Source of the DNA: G016756615 sp035556195
GTDB taxonomy: Bacteria; Pseudomonadota; Alphaproteobacteria; Rhizobiales; Rhizobiaceae
Direction: 5' to 3'
DNA: 64,000 bases
NCBI GenBank assembly: GCA_035556195.1
Contig: DATMFK010000045.1
Span: 248,001-312,000, forward strand
Below are positions 53,965 to 62,600 of this stretch, piece after piece. How positions within the stretch are numbered: the first letter of the stretch is position 1; every line of letters begins with the position of its first letter. Under the pieces are notes generated by a model. That model did not search any database. It worked only from the letters and a program-made list of their open reading frames with translations, and had not been told where the DNA came from. Position numbers and translations under genes: made by a program.

Positions 53965-55028
53965 ACCCCGTCCGTGTTCTGATCATCGACGACAGCGCGA
54001 CGATGCGAAAAATCATCGCTTTCGCACTGAACGGCGCGCCCGGCATCGAGGTGGTCGGCGAGGCGCCGGACCCAACGGAAGCCTTCCGGCTTGTCGACAC
54101 GCTCGACCCGGACGTCATCACCCTCGACGTCGAGATGCCGAAGATGAACGGTCTCGATTTTCTGCGTCGGGTGATGAAGCACCGGCCCCGCCCTGTGATC
54201 ATGGTCTCAACCCTGACCGTCAGCGGTGCCGCCATTACCATCGAAGCGCTGGTGAGCGGCGCGTTCGACTGCGTCGCGAAGCCTTCGCTGCAGGACGACA
54301 GGACGTTCCGCGAACTTGCCGACAAGGTTCGTGCCGCAGGCGAGTCGCGCCGCAGGCGCCAGGATCGTCATGCCGCGCCGACACAGGCGCAAGTCGCGCC
54401 GCACAGCTATCGCGCCACCGAGCGCATCATCGCCATCGGCGCTTCGACCGGAGGCGTCGAAGCTCTCATCACGGTGCTGAGCGGCTTTCCCGCCGACTGC
54501 CCGCCAACCGTCATCACCCAGCACATGCCGGCCAATTTCACGCGCAGCTTCTCGGAGCGCCTCGACCGCCTCTGCAAGCCGACCGTCACCGAGGCCAGGG
54601 ATCGCGAGATGCTGGCGGCCGGCCACGTCTATATCGCGCCGGGAGGCCAATACCACCTCGAAGTGGCCAGGCGCGGGAACGGCTTCGAAAGCCGACTCCG
54701 AGAGAGCGACCCCGTCTCCGGCCATCGTCCGTCGGTCGACGTCCTGATGTCGTCGGTCGCGAAGACGGCGGGCGCCGAAGCCGTCGGAGTCATCCTGACG
54801 GGCATGGGACGAGACGGGGCTCAGGGCCTTTTGCAAATGCGTCAGGCGGGTGCCCGTACGATTGGTCAGAATGAGGCAAGCTCGCTGATCTACGGCATGC
54901 CGCGCGTCGCCTTCGAGATCGGGGCGGTGGGCCGGCAGGCCCCCCTCACACGAATAAGCCAGGAAATACTCGACCCCGGTCGAGATCGGAATGAAGGGAG
55001 CATGGGATGTCACTCCTCGCCCAATTGA
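53961..55028 (+). CDS. cheB: Chemotaxis methylesterase/response regulator CheB
   Basis: A 355-residue two-domain enzyme. The receiver domain has phospho-acceptor Asp56 (TLDVEMPKMNG). A basic linker (RRRRQDRH) leads to the methylesterase domain with its Ser in IGASTGGVEAL, His in ITQHMPANF and Asp in TGMGRDGAQG. It removes receptor methyl groups after phosphorylation by CheA. The stop overlaps the next receiver gene by 22 bases. Confidence 0.95.
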   Translation: MNPVRVLIIDDSATMRKIIAFALNGAPGIEVVGEAPDPTEAFRLVDTLDPDVITLDVEMPKMNGLDFLRRVMKHRPRPVIMVSTLTVSGAAITIEALVSGAFDCVAKPSLQDDRTFRELADKVRAAGESRRRRQDRHAAPTQAQVAPHSYRATERIIAIGASTGGVEALITVLSGFPADCPPTVITQHMPANFTRSFSERLDRLCKPTVTEARDREMLAAGHVYIAPGGQYHLEVARRGNGFESRLRESDPVSGHRPSVDVLMSSVAKTAGAEAVGVILTGMGRDGAQGLLQMRQAGARTIGQNEASSLIYGMPRVAFEIGAVGRQAPLTRISQEILDPGRDRNEGSMGCHSSPN

Positions 55029-55396
55029 AGATCCTTGTCGTGGACGACACGACGACCAGCCGGCTGCTGCTGCGCGACGCGCTCGAGAATCTCGGCTTCC
55101 GTCAGATCCACGTCGCGGCCGACGGCGAGCAAGCGCTGAAAATGATGATGACCGCTCCCTGCCATCTCATCATCTCGGATTACAACATGCCGAAGATGGA
55201 CGGGCTTCAGCTTCTGAAGGCTATCCGCGAGTGCAAGCCGCTCAGCCGCACGCCTTTCATCATCCTGACCGGCAATGCCGATCGCAAGGTACTCGAAGAC
55301 GGCGCCAAGCTCGGCCTCAACAACTATCTGACGAAGCCCTTCACGCCCGAGAACCTGCGGCGCTCGCTGGAAGCGATCGTCGGGAGGCTTCATTGA
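55007..55396 (+). CDS. cheY2: CheY-type response regulator 2
   Basis: A 129-residue receiver domain: Asp13-Asp14 pocket, phospho-acceptor Asp58 (ISDYNMPKMDG), Thr in FIILTGNAD and Lys in NYLTKPFTPENL. By position it corresponds to rhizobial CheY2, the output that acts on the flagellar motor. It is translationally coupled on both sides. Confidence 0.93.
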   Translation: MSLLAQLKILVVDDTTTSRLLLRDALENLGFRQIHVAADGEQALKMMMTAPCHLIISDYNMPKMDGLQLLKAIRECKPLSRTPFIILTGNADRKVLEDGAKLGLNNYLTKPFTPENLRRSLEAIVGRLH

Positions 55397-55935
55397 CGGT
55401 AACCCGCCGACCCAAACGGGTCCATGTCATACAAGGCGAGTGCCACGTCACGGACGATCGCGACACCGTGCTGACGACCGTGCTCGGCTCCTGCATCGCC
55501 GCTTGCATGCGTGACCCCGTGCTCGGGATCGGCGGCATGAACCATTTCCTGTTGCCGGGCGACGGAGAACGTGGCAGCCAAAAGGAAGCCGAACGTTTCG
55601 GTGTCTATTTGATGGAGCTTCTGGTCAACGGGCTCCTGAAACGCGGCGCCAGTCGCCACACGCTTGAGGCCAAGCTGTTCGGCGGGGCACGGACGGTCCA
55701 GGGCTTCGCTGACATCGGCGCCAAGAATTTCGAATTCGCCCGCAGCTTTCTCGAAAACGAATCCATCCGTTATGCCGGCGGCAGCGTCGGCGGCGAACAG
55801 GGCCGGAAGCTGGAGTATCACCCCGCGACGGGCCGGGCGCGTCAGTTCCTGCTGCCGCGCAGCACCAGCGAGCCGGTCCTGCCGGCCATCCGCCGGCCCT
55901 CCCCCGCCGAAATCGGCAATGTCGAACTCTTTTGA
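55393..55935 (+). CDS. cheD: Chemoreceptor glutamine deamidase CheD
   Basis: A 180-residue cysteine-dependent deamidase. Catalytic Cys is in TVLGSCIAACMRDP and His in GGMNHFLLPG; the metal-free fold is supported by ETE-like AKLFGGAR. The only fitting start is a TTG at 55393 that overlaps the cheY2 stop (TTGA). It converts receptor Gln to Glu and may modulate signalling. Its C-terminus is NVELF, nearly the same as the end of the following CheT-like protein. Confidence 0.92.
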   Translation: MTVTRRPKRVHVIQGECHVTDDRDTVLTTVLGSCIAACMRDPVLGIGGMNHFLLPGDGERGSQKEAERFGVYLMELLVNGLLKRGASRHTLEAKLFGGARTVQGFADIGAKNFEFARSFLENESIRYAGGSVGGEQGRKLEYHPATGRARQFLLPRSTSEPVLPAIRRPSPAEIGNVELF

Positions 55936-55942
55936 GGAACCC

Positions 55943-56332
55943 ATGAACGCCGAAGGGAATATCGCCCTCGCCGAGGAATTCCACGAGCCCCTTGCCGACG
56001 TTCTTTCAAGGGTGGAAGGGGTGCTGGCCGAGATCGCCAGGCTGGTCGATCACAACCAGTCGCTGATCGCTCGCCTCACCTGGACGGCGGGTGCCGCCGA
56101 TCCGTCCTACGTCGCGGCCATGCAGGAGGCCGACCTGGTTTCCCAGAAGCTCGACGGCATCGCCGGCTTTCTGCGCGCCATTGCCAAGACGCTGCCCGCC
56201 GATTTCCGCGTGGAGACCCATCGCGCGACGGGAGACCTGCTTCTGGCCGAGCTGACGCGCAAGATCGGCGCCAGGGGCCGCGAGGAACCTGACGCCGCCG
56301 GTGAAGGGCCCGGCGAGTTCGAGCTGTTCTGA
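55943..56332 (+). CDS. cheT: CheT-like chemotaxis protein with DxxxQ motif
   Basis: A 129-residue, mostly helical protein at the end of the che operon, seven bases after cheD. The helix around MQEADLVSQKLDGIAGFLRAI contains DLVSQ, a DxxxQ pattern like the phosphatase motif of CheZ and CheX. Position and size match the Sinorhizobium gene cheT, for which I recall a phosphatase or CheR-related role. The C-terminus is EFELF. No other motif is seen. Confidence 0.78.
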   Translation: MNAEGNIALAEEFHEPLADVLSRVEGVLAEIARLVDHNQSLIARLTWTAGAADPSYVAAMQEADLVSQKLDGIAGFLRAIAKTLPADFRVETHRATGDLLLAELTRKIGARGREEPDAAGEGPGEFELF

Positions 56333-56410
56333 CAGGATATCTGACGGCTGGTGCCGACCAGGCCTGCGGCAATAAGAGGGCCAGGCCGAGCCGATATGGT
56401 GGAACCGTCC

Positions 56411-57895
56411 TCACAGGGGCTGCCACAGCTCCTTCGACGGTTGGGGCGTCGCATCGGTGATCGCCAGAGCCGTTGCCCCTTGGAGCATCGGCAGTGGCCG
56501 CTGCCGGGTGTCGTCCTGCAAAAGCCTGTCGTACCCCGGCGCGGTACGAAAGTCGTCGGCCATGGCGGCAAGCAGCCGGGTCTCGCGCCCGACATTGCGA
56601 CTCGCCGAAACGAAATGATTGGCCATGTCGGAATTGGCCCGTGCCACCGACCCGATGACCTTCATCGCCGTGTCGATGCCGCGCAGGCCCGTCGCCTGGC
56701 TGTCGGCGCTACGAGCGATCGCGGTGACCATGCCGCCGAGTTCGCCGATCTTGCCGCCGATCCGGCTGATCGCCTCCCCCGTCTCGGTGACCAGCTTGGC
56801 GCCACTCTTGACCTGGCTGGAGGATGCGGTGATCAGCACCTTGATCTCCTTCGCCGCTTCAGCCGAGCGCTGGGCCAACGAACGCACCTCCGACGCAACC
56901 ACCGCGAAGCCGCGACCTGCAGGCCCGGCACGGGCGGCCTCGACTCCCGCATTGAGGGCAAGGAGATTGGTCTGGAACGCGATCTCGTCGATCACCCCGA
57001 TGATCTTGTTGATCTCATGGGAGGATTTCTCTATCCCGCCCATGGCCGTGATGGCCTGGCCGACCACCTGGTCGCCGCGTACGGCTTCCGCCGACACCGC
57101 CTCGATCGCCGAGCGCGCCTGTCCGATGCCCCTGGCCATCTCCGAAATCGACTGGATAGCCTGCCGAGCGGCAGCGGAAGCCTGCTCGACGCCGGCCGCC
57201 TGCTGCTCGCTGCGCTGCCCAAGCTCGCCGGCGGCCTTGTGGATTGCGGCAGCTTCCGAACGGACCTGGCGGCTGGTCGTTCCGACATAGCCGACGGCGT
57301 CTTGCAGACGGTCCATCGCCAGGTTGAAATCCTCCTTGAGCTGGCGGAACTCCTCCGGGAAATCGACGCGAATACGCGTCGTCAGGTCACCTTCGGCAAT
57401 CCTGGAAAGCACCAGGCTCATGAGCCGGAGCATGGCCGACTGCAACTTGGCGACGGATGCGCGAGCGTTGTCGGCCTCACGGCGACGCTCCTCCTGGGCG
57501 ATGCGCTCGACCGCTATGGCGGCATCGGCGGCATCCTTCTCCAGGGTCGCCTTGCGCAACCTGTCGAGCGTGTGCGCGATGGCGCCGATTTCGTCACGGC
57601 GCGAGCCATGGGGAACCGATCCATCCAGTTCCCCATCCGCGAGCGCGACGGCGCGTCGGACGACGGCACCCAGCGGCCGCGCGATGCGCAGCCGCACGTA
57701 GAGATAAATCAGGATCGTCACTGCCAACGACGCGACCACCGGCACGGCCAGATCTCCCGCGACGGTCGGCGCGGGATCCGTCAGATAGAGCGAGGCTGCT
57801 TGGCCGGCGGCGACGAGCGGCGCCGCGGTCACAGCCAGCCTGGCCGCGATCGAACGCCGCCCGAACAATCCCGCTCGTCCATTCGAACCCATCAC
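56411..57895 (-). CDS. Methyl-accepting chemotaxis protein with minimal periplasmic loop
   Basis: A 494-residue receptor. Two transmembrane helices (about residues 14-37 and 50-70) are separated by only about a dozen residues, so there is no periplasmic ligand domain. A HAMP segment follows (LRIARPLGAVVRRAVALADGELDGSV), then a second HAMP-like region (IAEGDLTTRIRVDFPEEFRQ) and the signalling hairpin IDEIAFQTNLLALNAGVEAARAGPAGRGFAVVASEVRSLAQ. No aromatic docking pentapeptide is at the C-terminus. It lies on the opposite strand between cheT and visN. It may sense membrane or internal state. Confidence 0.88.
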   Translation of the reverse strand: MMGSNGRAGLFGRRSIAARLAVTAAPLVAAGQAASLYLTDPAPTVAGDLAVPVVASLAVTILIYLYVRLRIARPLGAVVRRAVALADGELDGSVPHGSRRDEIGAIAHTLDRLRKATLEKDAADAAIAVERIAQEERRREADNARASVAKLQSAMLRLMSLVLSRIAEGDLTTRIRVDFPEEFRQLKEDFNLAMDRLQDAVGYVGTTSRQVRSEAAAIHKAAGELGQRSEQQAAGVEQASAAARQAIQSISEMARGIGQARSAIEAVSAEAVRGDQVVGQAITAMGGIEKSSHEINKIIGVIDEIAFQTNLLALNAGVEAARAGPAGRGFAVVASEVRSLAQRSAEAAKEIKVLITASSSQVKSGAKLVTETGEAISRIGGKIGELGGMVTAIARSADSQATGLRGIDTAMKVIGSVARANSDMANHFVSASRNVGRETRLLAAMADDFRTAPGYDRLLQDDTRQRPLPMLQGATALAITDATPQPSKELWQPL

Positions 57896-58110
57896 CGCTC
57901 CCCGGAATCTGCTACTGCTGGCGGGGCATCGCCGCCCGCCCGATTGCGCCGACGCTTCACTCCCGATCCGGAAACCCTAGGAAATGTGGCTTACTTCAGT
58001 CTTGCGGATCGGAATCCGTGAAAACATGTGCACGGAAGGCCTGCGACGGTTTCATCCGAGGCATCGGACGTTACCATTGCCCCGATTCTAACGACCGCAA
58101 GTGGAACCCC

Positions 58111-58821
58111 GTGGAAGCAGGCGAAGCATTCCGCAGCCTCGCCGCCGCGATTGCGACGATCGCATCGCCGGCGGATGGCGTGCGGATCATGCGCAGCATG
58201 ACGGAACTGGTCGGCGCCGAGCAATATCTTCTGCTTGATCTCCCGCCCGAACACGCGACCGAATCCACCCGCATCCTGATGTCGAACTGGCCGCACGACA
58301 CGCTCGAAGTGATCGGGTTGGAAACGATTTCGCAACTCGCCGATTTGGCCGGGGTCGCGAATCTGGGGGCTTCGCCCGCGCAATTTACACGTCTCGATGA
58401 ACCCGCGCTCAGTCTCATGCTCGATACGAGGCAGGCGCTGCTGCTCTCGGAATTCGGGCATCACGAGCTTGTCGCGGCGCGCATCCATGCCGGTCGCAGC
58501 CGAGGCCTCGCCGTCTTCTCCGCCGCGACCCTCCAGGCGATCGATCTCGAGCTTCTGCCTCAGGCGCAGCTTCTTTGCTGCCATGTCTGGTCGAAGCTCA
58601 ATGCCGGGTTGCAGCGCGGGCTCGCCGAAGATCCGCTCTCGGACCGCGAACGCGAATGCCTGCGCTGGGTGTCGGAGGGCAAGACAACGGATGAGGTGGC
58701 TGTCATCCTCGACGTTTCGGCCAACACTGTGAACCGCTACATACTGCATGCCACGCAGAAATTGTCGGCCGCCAACCGCACCATGGCGATTGCCGTGGCC
58801 ATCCGCAGCGGCATCATCTGA
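58111..58821 (+). CDS. visN: LuxR-type flagellar regulator VisN-like
   Basis: A 236-residue regulator: an N-terminal autoinducer-binding-like domain (AFRSLAAAIATIASPADGVRIMRSMTELVGAEQYLL) and a C-terminal GerE helix-turn-helix (LSDRERECLRWVSEGKTTDEVAVILDVSANTVNRYILHATQKL). The GTG at 58111 is the assumed start; another in-frame GTG at 58018 would add 31 residues. The next gene, 17 bases on, is a second regulator of the same build, matching rhizobial visN-visR, which form a heteromer that switches on flagellar genes. Confidence 0.83.
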   Translation: MEAGEAFRSLAAAIATIASPADGVRIMRSMTELVGAEQYLLLDLPPEHATESTRILMSNWPHDTLEVIGLETISQLADLAGVANLGASPAQFTRLDEPALSLMLDTRQALLLSEFGHHELVAARIHAGRSRGLAVFSAATLQAIDLELLPQAQLLCCHVWSKLNAGLQRGLAEDPLSDRERECLRWVSEGKTTDEVAVILDVSANTVNRYILHATQKLSAANRTMAIAVAIRSGII

Positions 58822-58838
58822 CAGGGATGTGACTTCGA

Positions 58839-59546
58839 ATGTCGAAGACAGCAAAAGGCAAGAAAGGCGCCTCGTCTCCCGCGCTGGCGCGCGAGCTCAA
58901 GGCATTCGCCGCCCTCGCATCCGCCTTCGCGGATCTGGCGAATGAGGCCGAGGCCGACGAATACAGCGTCTTCACTTTCGGTCCGGGCCTCGGCCTCGTA
59001 CCCGCGATCGATTCCCATTTTCCCAAGACCTCGCGCATCAGCAAGCGCCTTGCCGAAAAAGCCCGTGCCGGGCTGGGCGAGCGCTTGCGCAGCTCGTCTC
59101 GCCCTTTCCGCTGGCGACGCGGCCGCAGGTCGGGGTCACACGAGCTTTGTCTCGCCGATGAAGCCGATCCGCTGGGGCACGAAGGGTCCGGCTTCGCCTT
59201 GCCGCTGCACGCCGCGGGGCGACACGGCCTCGCCGTGTTCTTCGGCGAGACCCCCGGCCTATCGGACGACATGCTGGTCGAATTCCATCTGCACTGCGTC
59301 CGGCTTTTTTCGGCGCTCATCGAGGTGACCAACGCTTCGGCACGCAGGATGCCGGCCATGTCGAACCGGGAACTGGATTGCCTGCGCCTTACCGCCGATG
59401 GCAAGACCAGCGAGGAGATCGCCGAACTGCTGCATCTCTCCGCCCACACCGCCAACCAGTATCTGACCGCGGCCGCCGTGAAGCTCGATGCAGTGAACCG
59501 CACGCACGCGGTTTCGAAGGCGTTGAGGATGGGCCTGATCAGCTAG
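58839..59546 (+). CDS. visR: LuxR-type flagellar regulator VisR-like
   Basis: A 235-residue partner of the preceding gene. The DNA-binding end is MSNRELDCLRLTADGKTSEEIAELLHLSAHTANQYLTAAAVKL; the N-terminal two thirds is a divergent ligand-binding-like domain with a Lys/Arg-rich beginning. Unlike most LuxR proteins, the recognition helix has HTANQYL in place of TVxxHL, as in its neighbour (TVNRYI). Target flagellar genes are outside the window. Confidence 0.84.
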   Translation: MSKTAKGKKGASSPALARELKAFAALASAFADLANEAEADEYSVFTFGPGLGLVPAIDSHFPKTSRISKRLAEKARAGLGERLRSSSRPFRWRRGRRSGSHELCLADEADPLGHEGSGFALPLHAAGRHGLAVFFGETPGLSDDMLVEFHLHCVRLFSALIEVTNASARRMPAMSNRELDCLRLTADGKTSEEIAELLHLSAHTANQYLTAAAVKLDAVNRTHAVSKALRMGLIS

Positions 59547-59584
59547 TCCAATGCTGTACCGCCCCCCCGAGGTAGGTTGGAGGA

Positions 59585-59609
59585 TGCTCTCCGCCGGACG
59601 CGGAGAGCA
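59585..59609. terminator. Bidirectional hairpin between visR and outer-membrane gene
   Basis: TGCTCTCCGC, a 5-base loop and GCGGAGAGCA form a perfect 10-bp stem between two convergent stop codons (39 bases after visR, 9 bases after the minus-strand gene). No long T-run flanks it, but position and strength suit termination in both directions. Confidence 0.7.
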
Positions 59610-59617
59610 ATGCCTGG

Positions 59618-62600
59618 CTAGAACTTTCCGACGACGTTGAGGAACATGCCCTCGTCGTCGAGGGTGAGATCGCGCAAGTCGTCGGAGAATCGGCCAAAAT
59701 TGTAGCCGACGCCGACCTTGAAGTTGTTGCCGAGATGGCGATAGACGGCGGCGAGCGCGCCATAGTCGGTGGTTTGCGCCTCCGGCATGTGCATGACGCG
59801 GCCTTCCAGCAGGAGATCCCAGCTCTTGATGAGGTGGAGATCGGTGCGGATGATGCCGAGATGGGCCGACGACTGCTGCCAGTCCTCCTCGAAGTTCGAG
59901 CCTGAGCCGTTGTTGGTGCGGTAGCGGACCTCGCCGTAGCGGAAGCCGTATTTGCCGCCCACCGACAGCCAGGGGAAGAGGTCGTAGAGGACGTCGGCCG
60001 AGGCGATGTGGCTGCGCTGGGCCGGGGCGAACTGGTCGCCGGTGGCGCCGCTGATCAGCTGGTCGTTGCCCGGCAGGTCGTAGAGCCATGTGTATTTGAA
60101 CAGCGCATTGAGCCGCTCATTGTCGACCGGCCGGTAGGCATAGCCGACCGAGGCCTCGACATAGTCGGTGTTGGCAAAGGAGGTCTGGCTGCTTTCGCTG
60201 TCGGACAGCACCGCGTCGACATGGGTGAGGAGACGCCAGTCCGGGTTGGTTTTCCAGGCCAGGCCGGCGGTGAAGAGATAGCTGTTCTGGTCGCGGGTGT
60301 TGTCGGCGGAGCGCTCGATGCGCACCTCGCCGCGAACCCGGGCGTTGATGCCCCTCTCCTCGTCCTTGTAGCCCAGCGCGAGCGACGGGGCGTAGCGATC
60401 GAAGTCCGAATACTGGGTGTTCGTCTGGGGGTTCACGGTGTCGTCACGCACGCGGCCGACCTCGAGTCCGCCATCGACGGTCCACAGCGCGTCGGGCGTA
60501 TAGACGACGCCATAGGTCTGGGTCAGCGAGTTGCGGGCGCCGAACATGTCGTAATTGCTCTCGCTATAGGCCGAGACCAGCTCGCCCATCTTGCGGCGCG
60601 CGCCCAGCACGATGGTGCCCTTGTCGGTGCCGAACAGGTCGCGCGTGTCGTAGAGGTCGAAGGCGCGGTCGGGATCGATCTTGTAGCCGAGATAGTAATG
60701 GCTGTCGGCGTTCGGATCGTAGGTGAGGCCGGCGAGCGCGCCGATGCCGTTGGTGCCGTAGGAGACCTCGCCCTCCACGCCGATCGTGTCGGTGAGCTGG
60801 ACCTTGGCGCCGACGCCGGCGCGATCGTTGCGGTCGATGTCGCCGGAGCGTTCGAGCGTGCCCTGGGCAAAGCCGTAGACCAGCCGGTCGTCGTCGATCC
60901 GGTAGTCGACGCGCAGGCCGGCATCGAGCCGCGAGCCGTCATAGCCCGACTTGCCCGAGCTGACGGCCAGCGGCGACATCAGCTCGGTATAGGTGATGCC
61001 GAAGGAGACCTTCCAGTGCTCGTCGAACTGATGGCTGACGCTGCCCGACCCGTCGCGGCGGATCTGGCCGGCATCGTCGGTGAAGTCGTCATAGGTGAGC
61101 TTGAGGCCGGTCTTGTCGGTCAGGTCGAGATCGGCATGGGCGCCCCAGATACGCTGGTCGACGGTGACGAAGTCGAACGGCGTCGAGAAGCCGGCCTCCT
61201 TCTGTTCGTAATAGCCGCCGATCCGGCCCTTGAGGCGGGCGTCGAGATCCTGGAGATCGACCTGGCCCTCGACGCGATAGGCCGAGCCCTCGTCGTCATT
61301 GGGATCGCCATAGTAGCTCGGTTCGTTGCTGCCCCAGGTGAGGCCGCCGTCGGAGGATTGCGTGAGATCGAAGCCGCGCCCCTTGGAATGGGCGACCTCG
61401 GCCTTGACGAAGGTGTTGTCGGAGTGCCTGACCGTGACGTCGGCGCCATAGGCCTTCTGGTCAGCCAGCTCGGTCGAATCGTCCATGCCGGTGACGCCGA
61501 CGCGCACCTTGTCGTTGATCCAGTGCTGGGCCCGGCCGCCATAGACATAGCCGTCGACGTCGCCGGCCACCGGCTCGAACTCGTACTGCACGGTCAGATA
61601 GGTCCTGCCGCCGCCGAGCGCGCCGCCGCGCACGGGATCGCTGGTTCCGGTCATCGACGACAGCGGCCGGCGCAGGATGATGACGCCCTGCATGTAGTCG
61701 AACGAATAGTCCTCGCCATAGACCAGCACGCGCCGCTCGACGACCCGGCCGGTGACGGGGTCGCGCGTTTCGACGCGGACCGTCTCGGAGCCTTCGACGA
61801 TGTCCTGGCGCCTCAGGAAATAGGCCGAGCCGCCGGTGCCGAGGAACTCTTCGCGCTGCGGCAGCGTGTCGGGCTGGGCCGCATAGGCCGTCACCTCGGT
61901 GCGCCGCTCGCCGAACGAGGTCGTCTCCTGTGAGCGGTAGACGCCGGATGCCCCGTAGAGGGCCCGGTCGGAGGGCAGGAACTCGGTGCCGGTGATCTGG
62001 GTCTTGTAATTGCCCCACATCACCTGGCTGTCGCCGCGCTCCAGGCGGACATAGAACTTGCCCTTGGTCGGCGCATCCTCGAGGAAGGTCGAATCGTCGC
62101 CATAGACCGGATAGTAGTCGTCCGGGTCGAGCCGGCGCAGGATCCGGCGCGGATCCTGGCCGTCGAGGTTCCGGAACAGCTGGTCGAGGTCGTCCTCGGC
62201 GGTGTCGGCGGCCGCCGTCAGCAGGTATTGGCCCTTGATCTTGCCCTTCAGGTAGAAGGCCAGCCGGCCCTTCGAATAGACGTCGTCATATTCGCCGGGG
62301 CGCACCGCCTCGATGCCGGCATCGCCGGTGCGCTTGCCGACGGTGAGATCGGCGAGCGCCACATAGAACCAGTCATTGTCGGGGATGTTGACGTCGCGGC
62401 TGAAGGAAAGGCCGCCGGTCTTGGAGGCGCCCTTGACCTTGACGTCGACGGCGTGATCGCCCGGCGGCAGGATGCGCTGCACGACGAAGGCCTGCTTGGG
62501 ATCGATGGGGATCGCCTCGCCGAATACCTGGACGGCATAGCCCGGCGGCACGTTGTGGCCGGCGACGGTGACCGCGCCGCCGCTGACCGGGATGTTCTTG

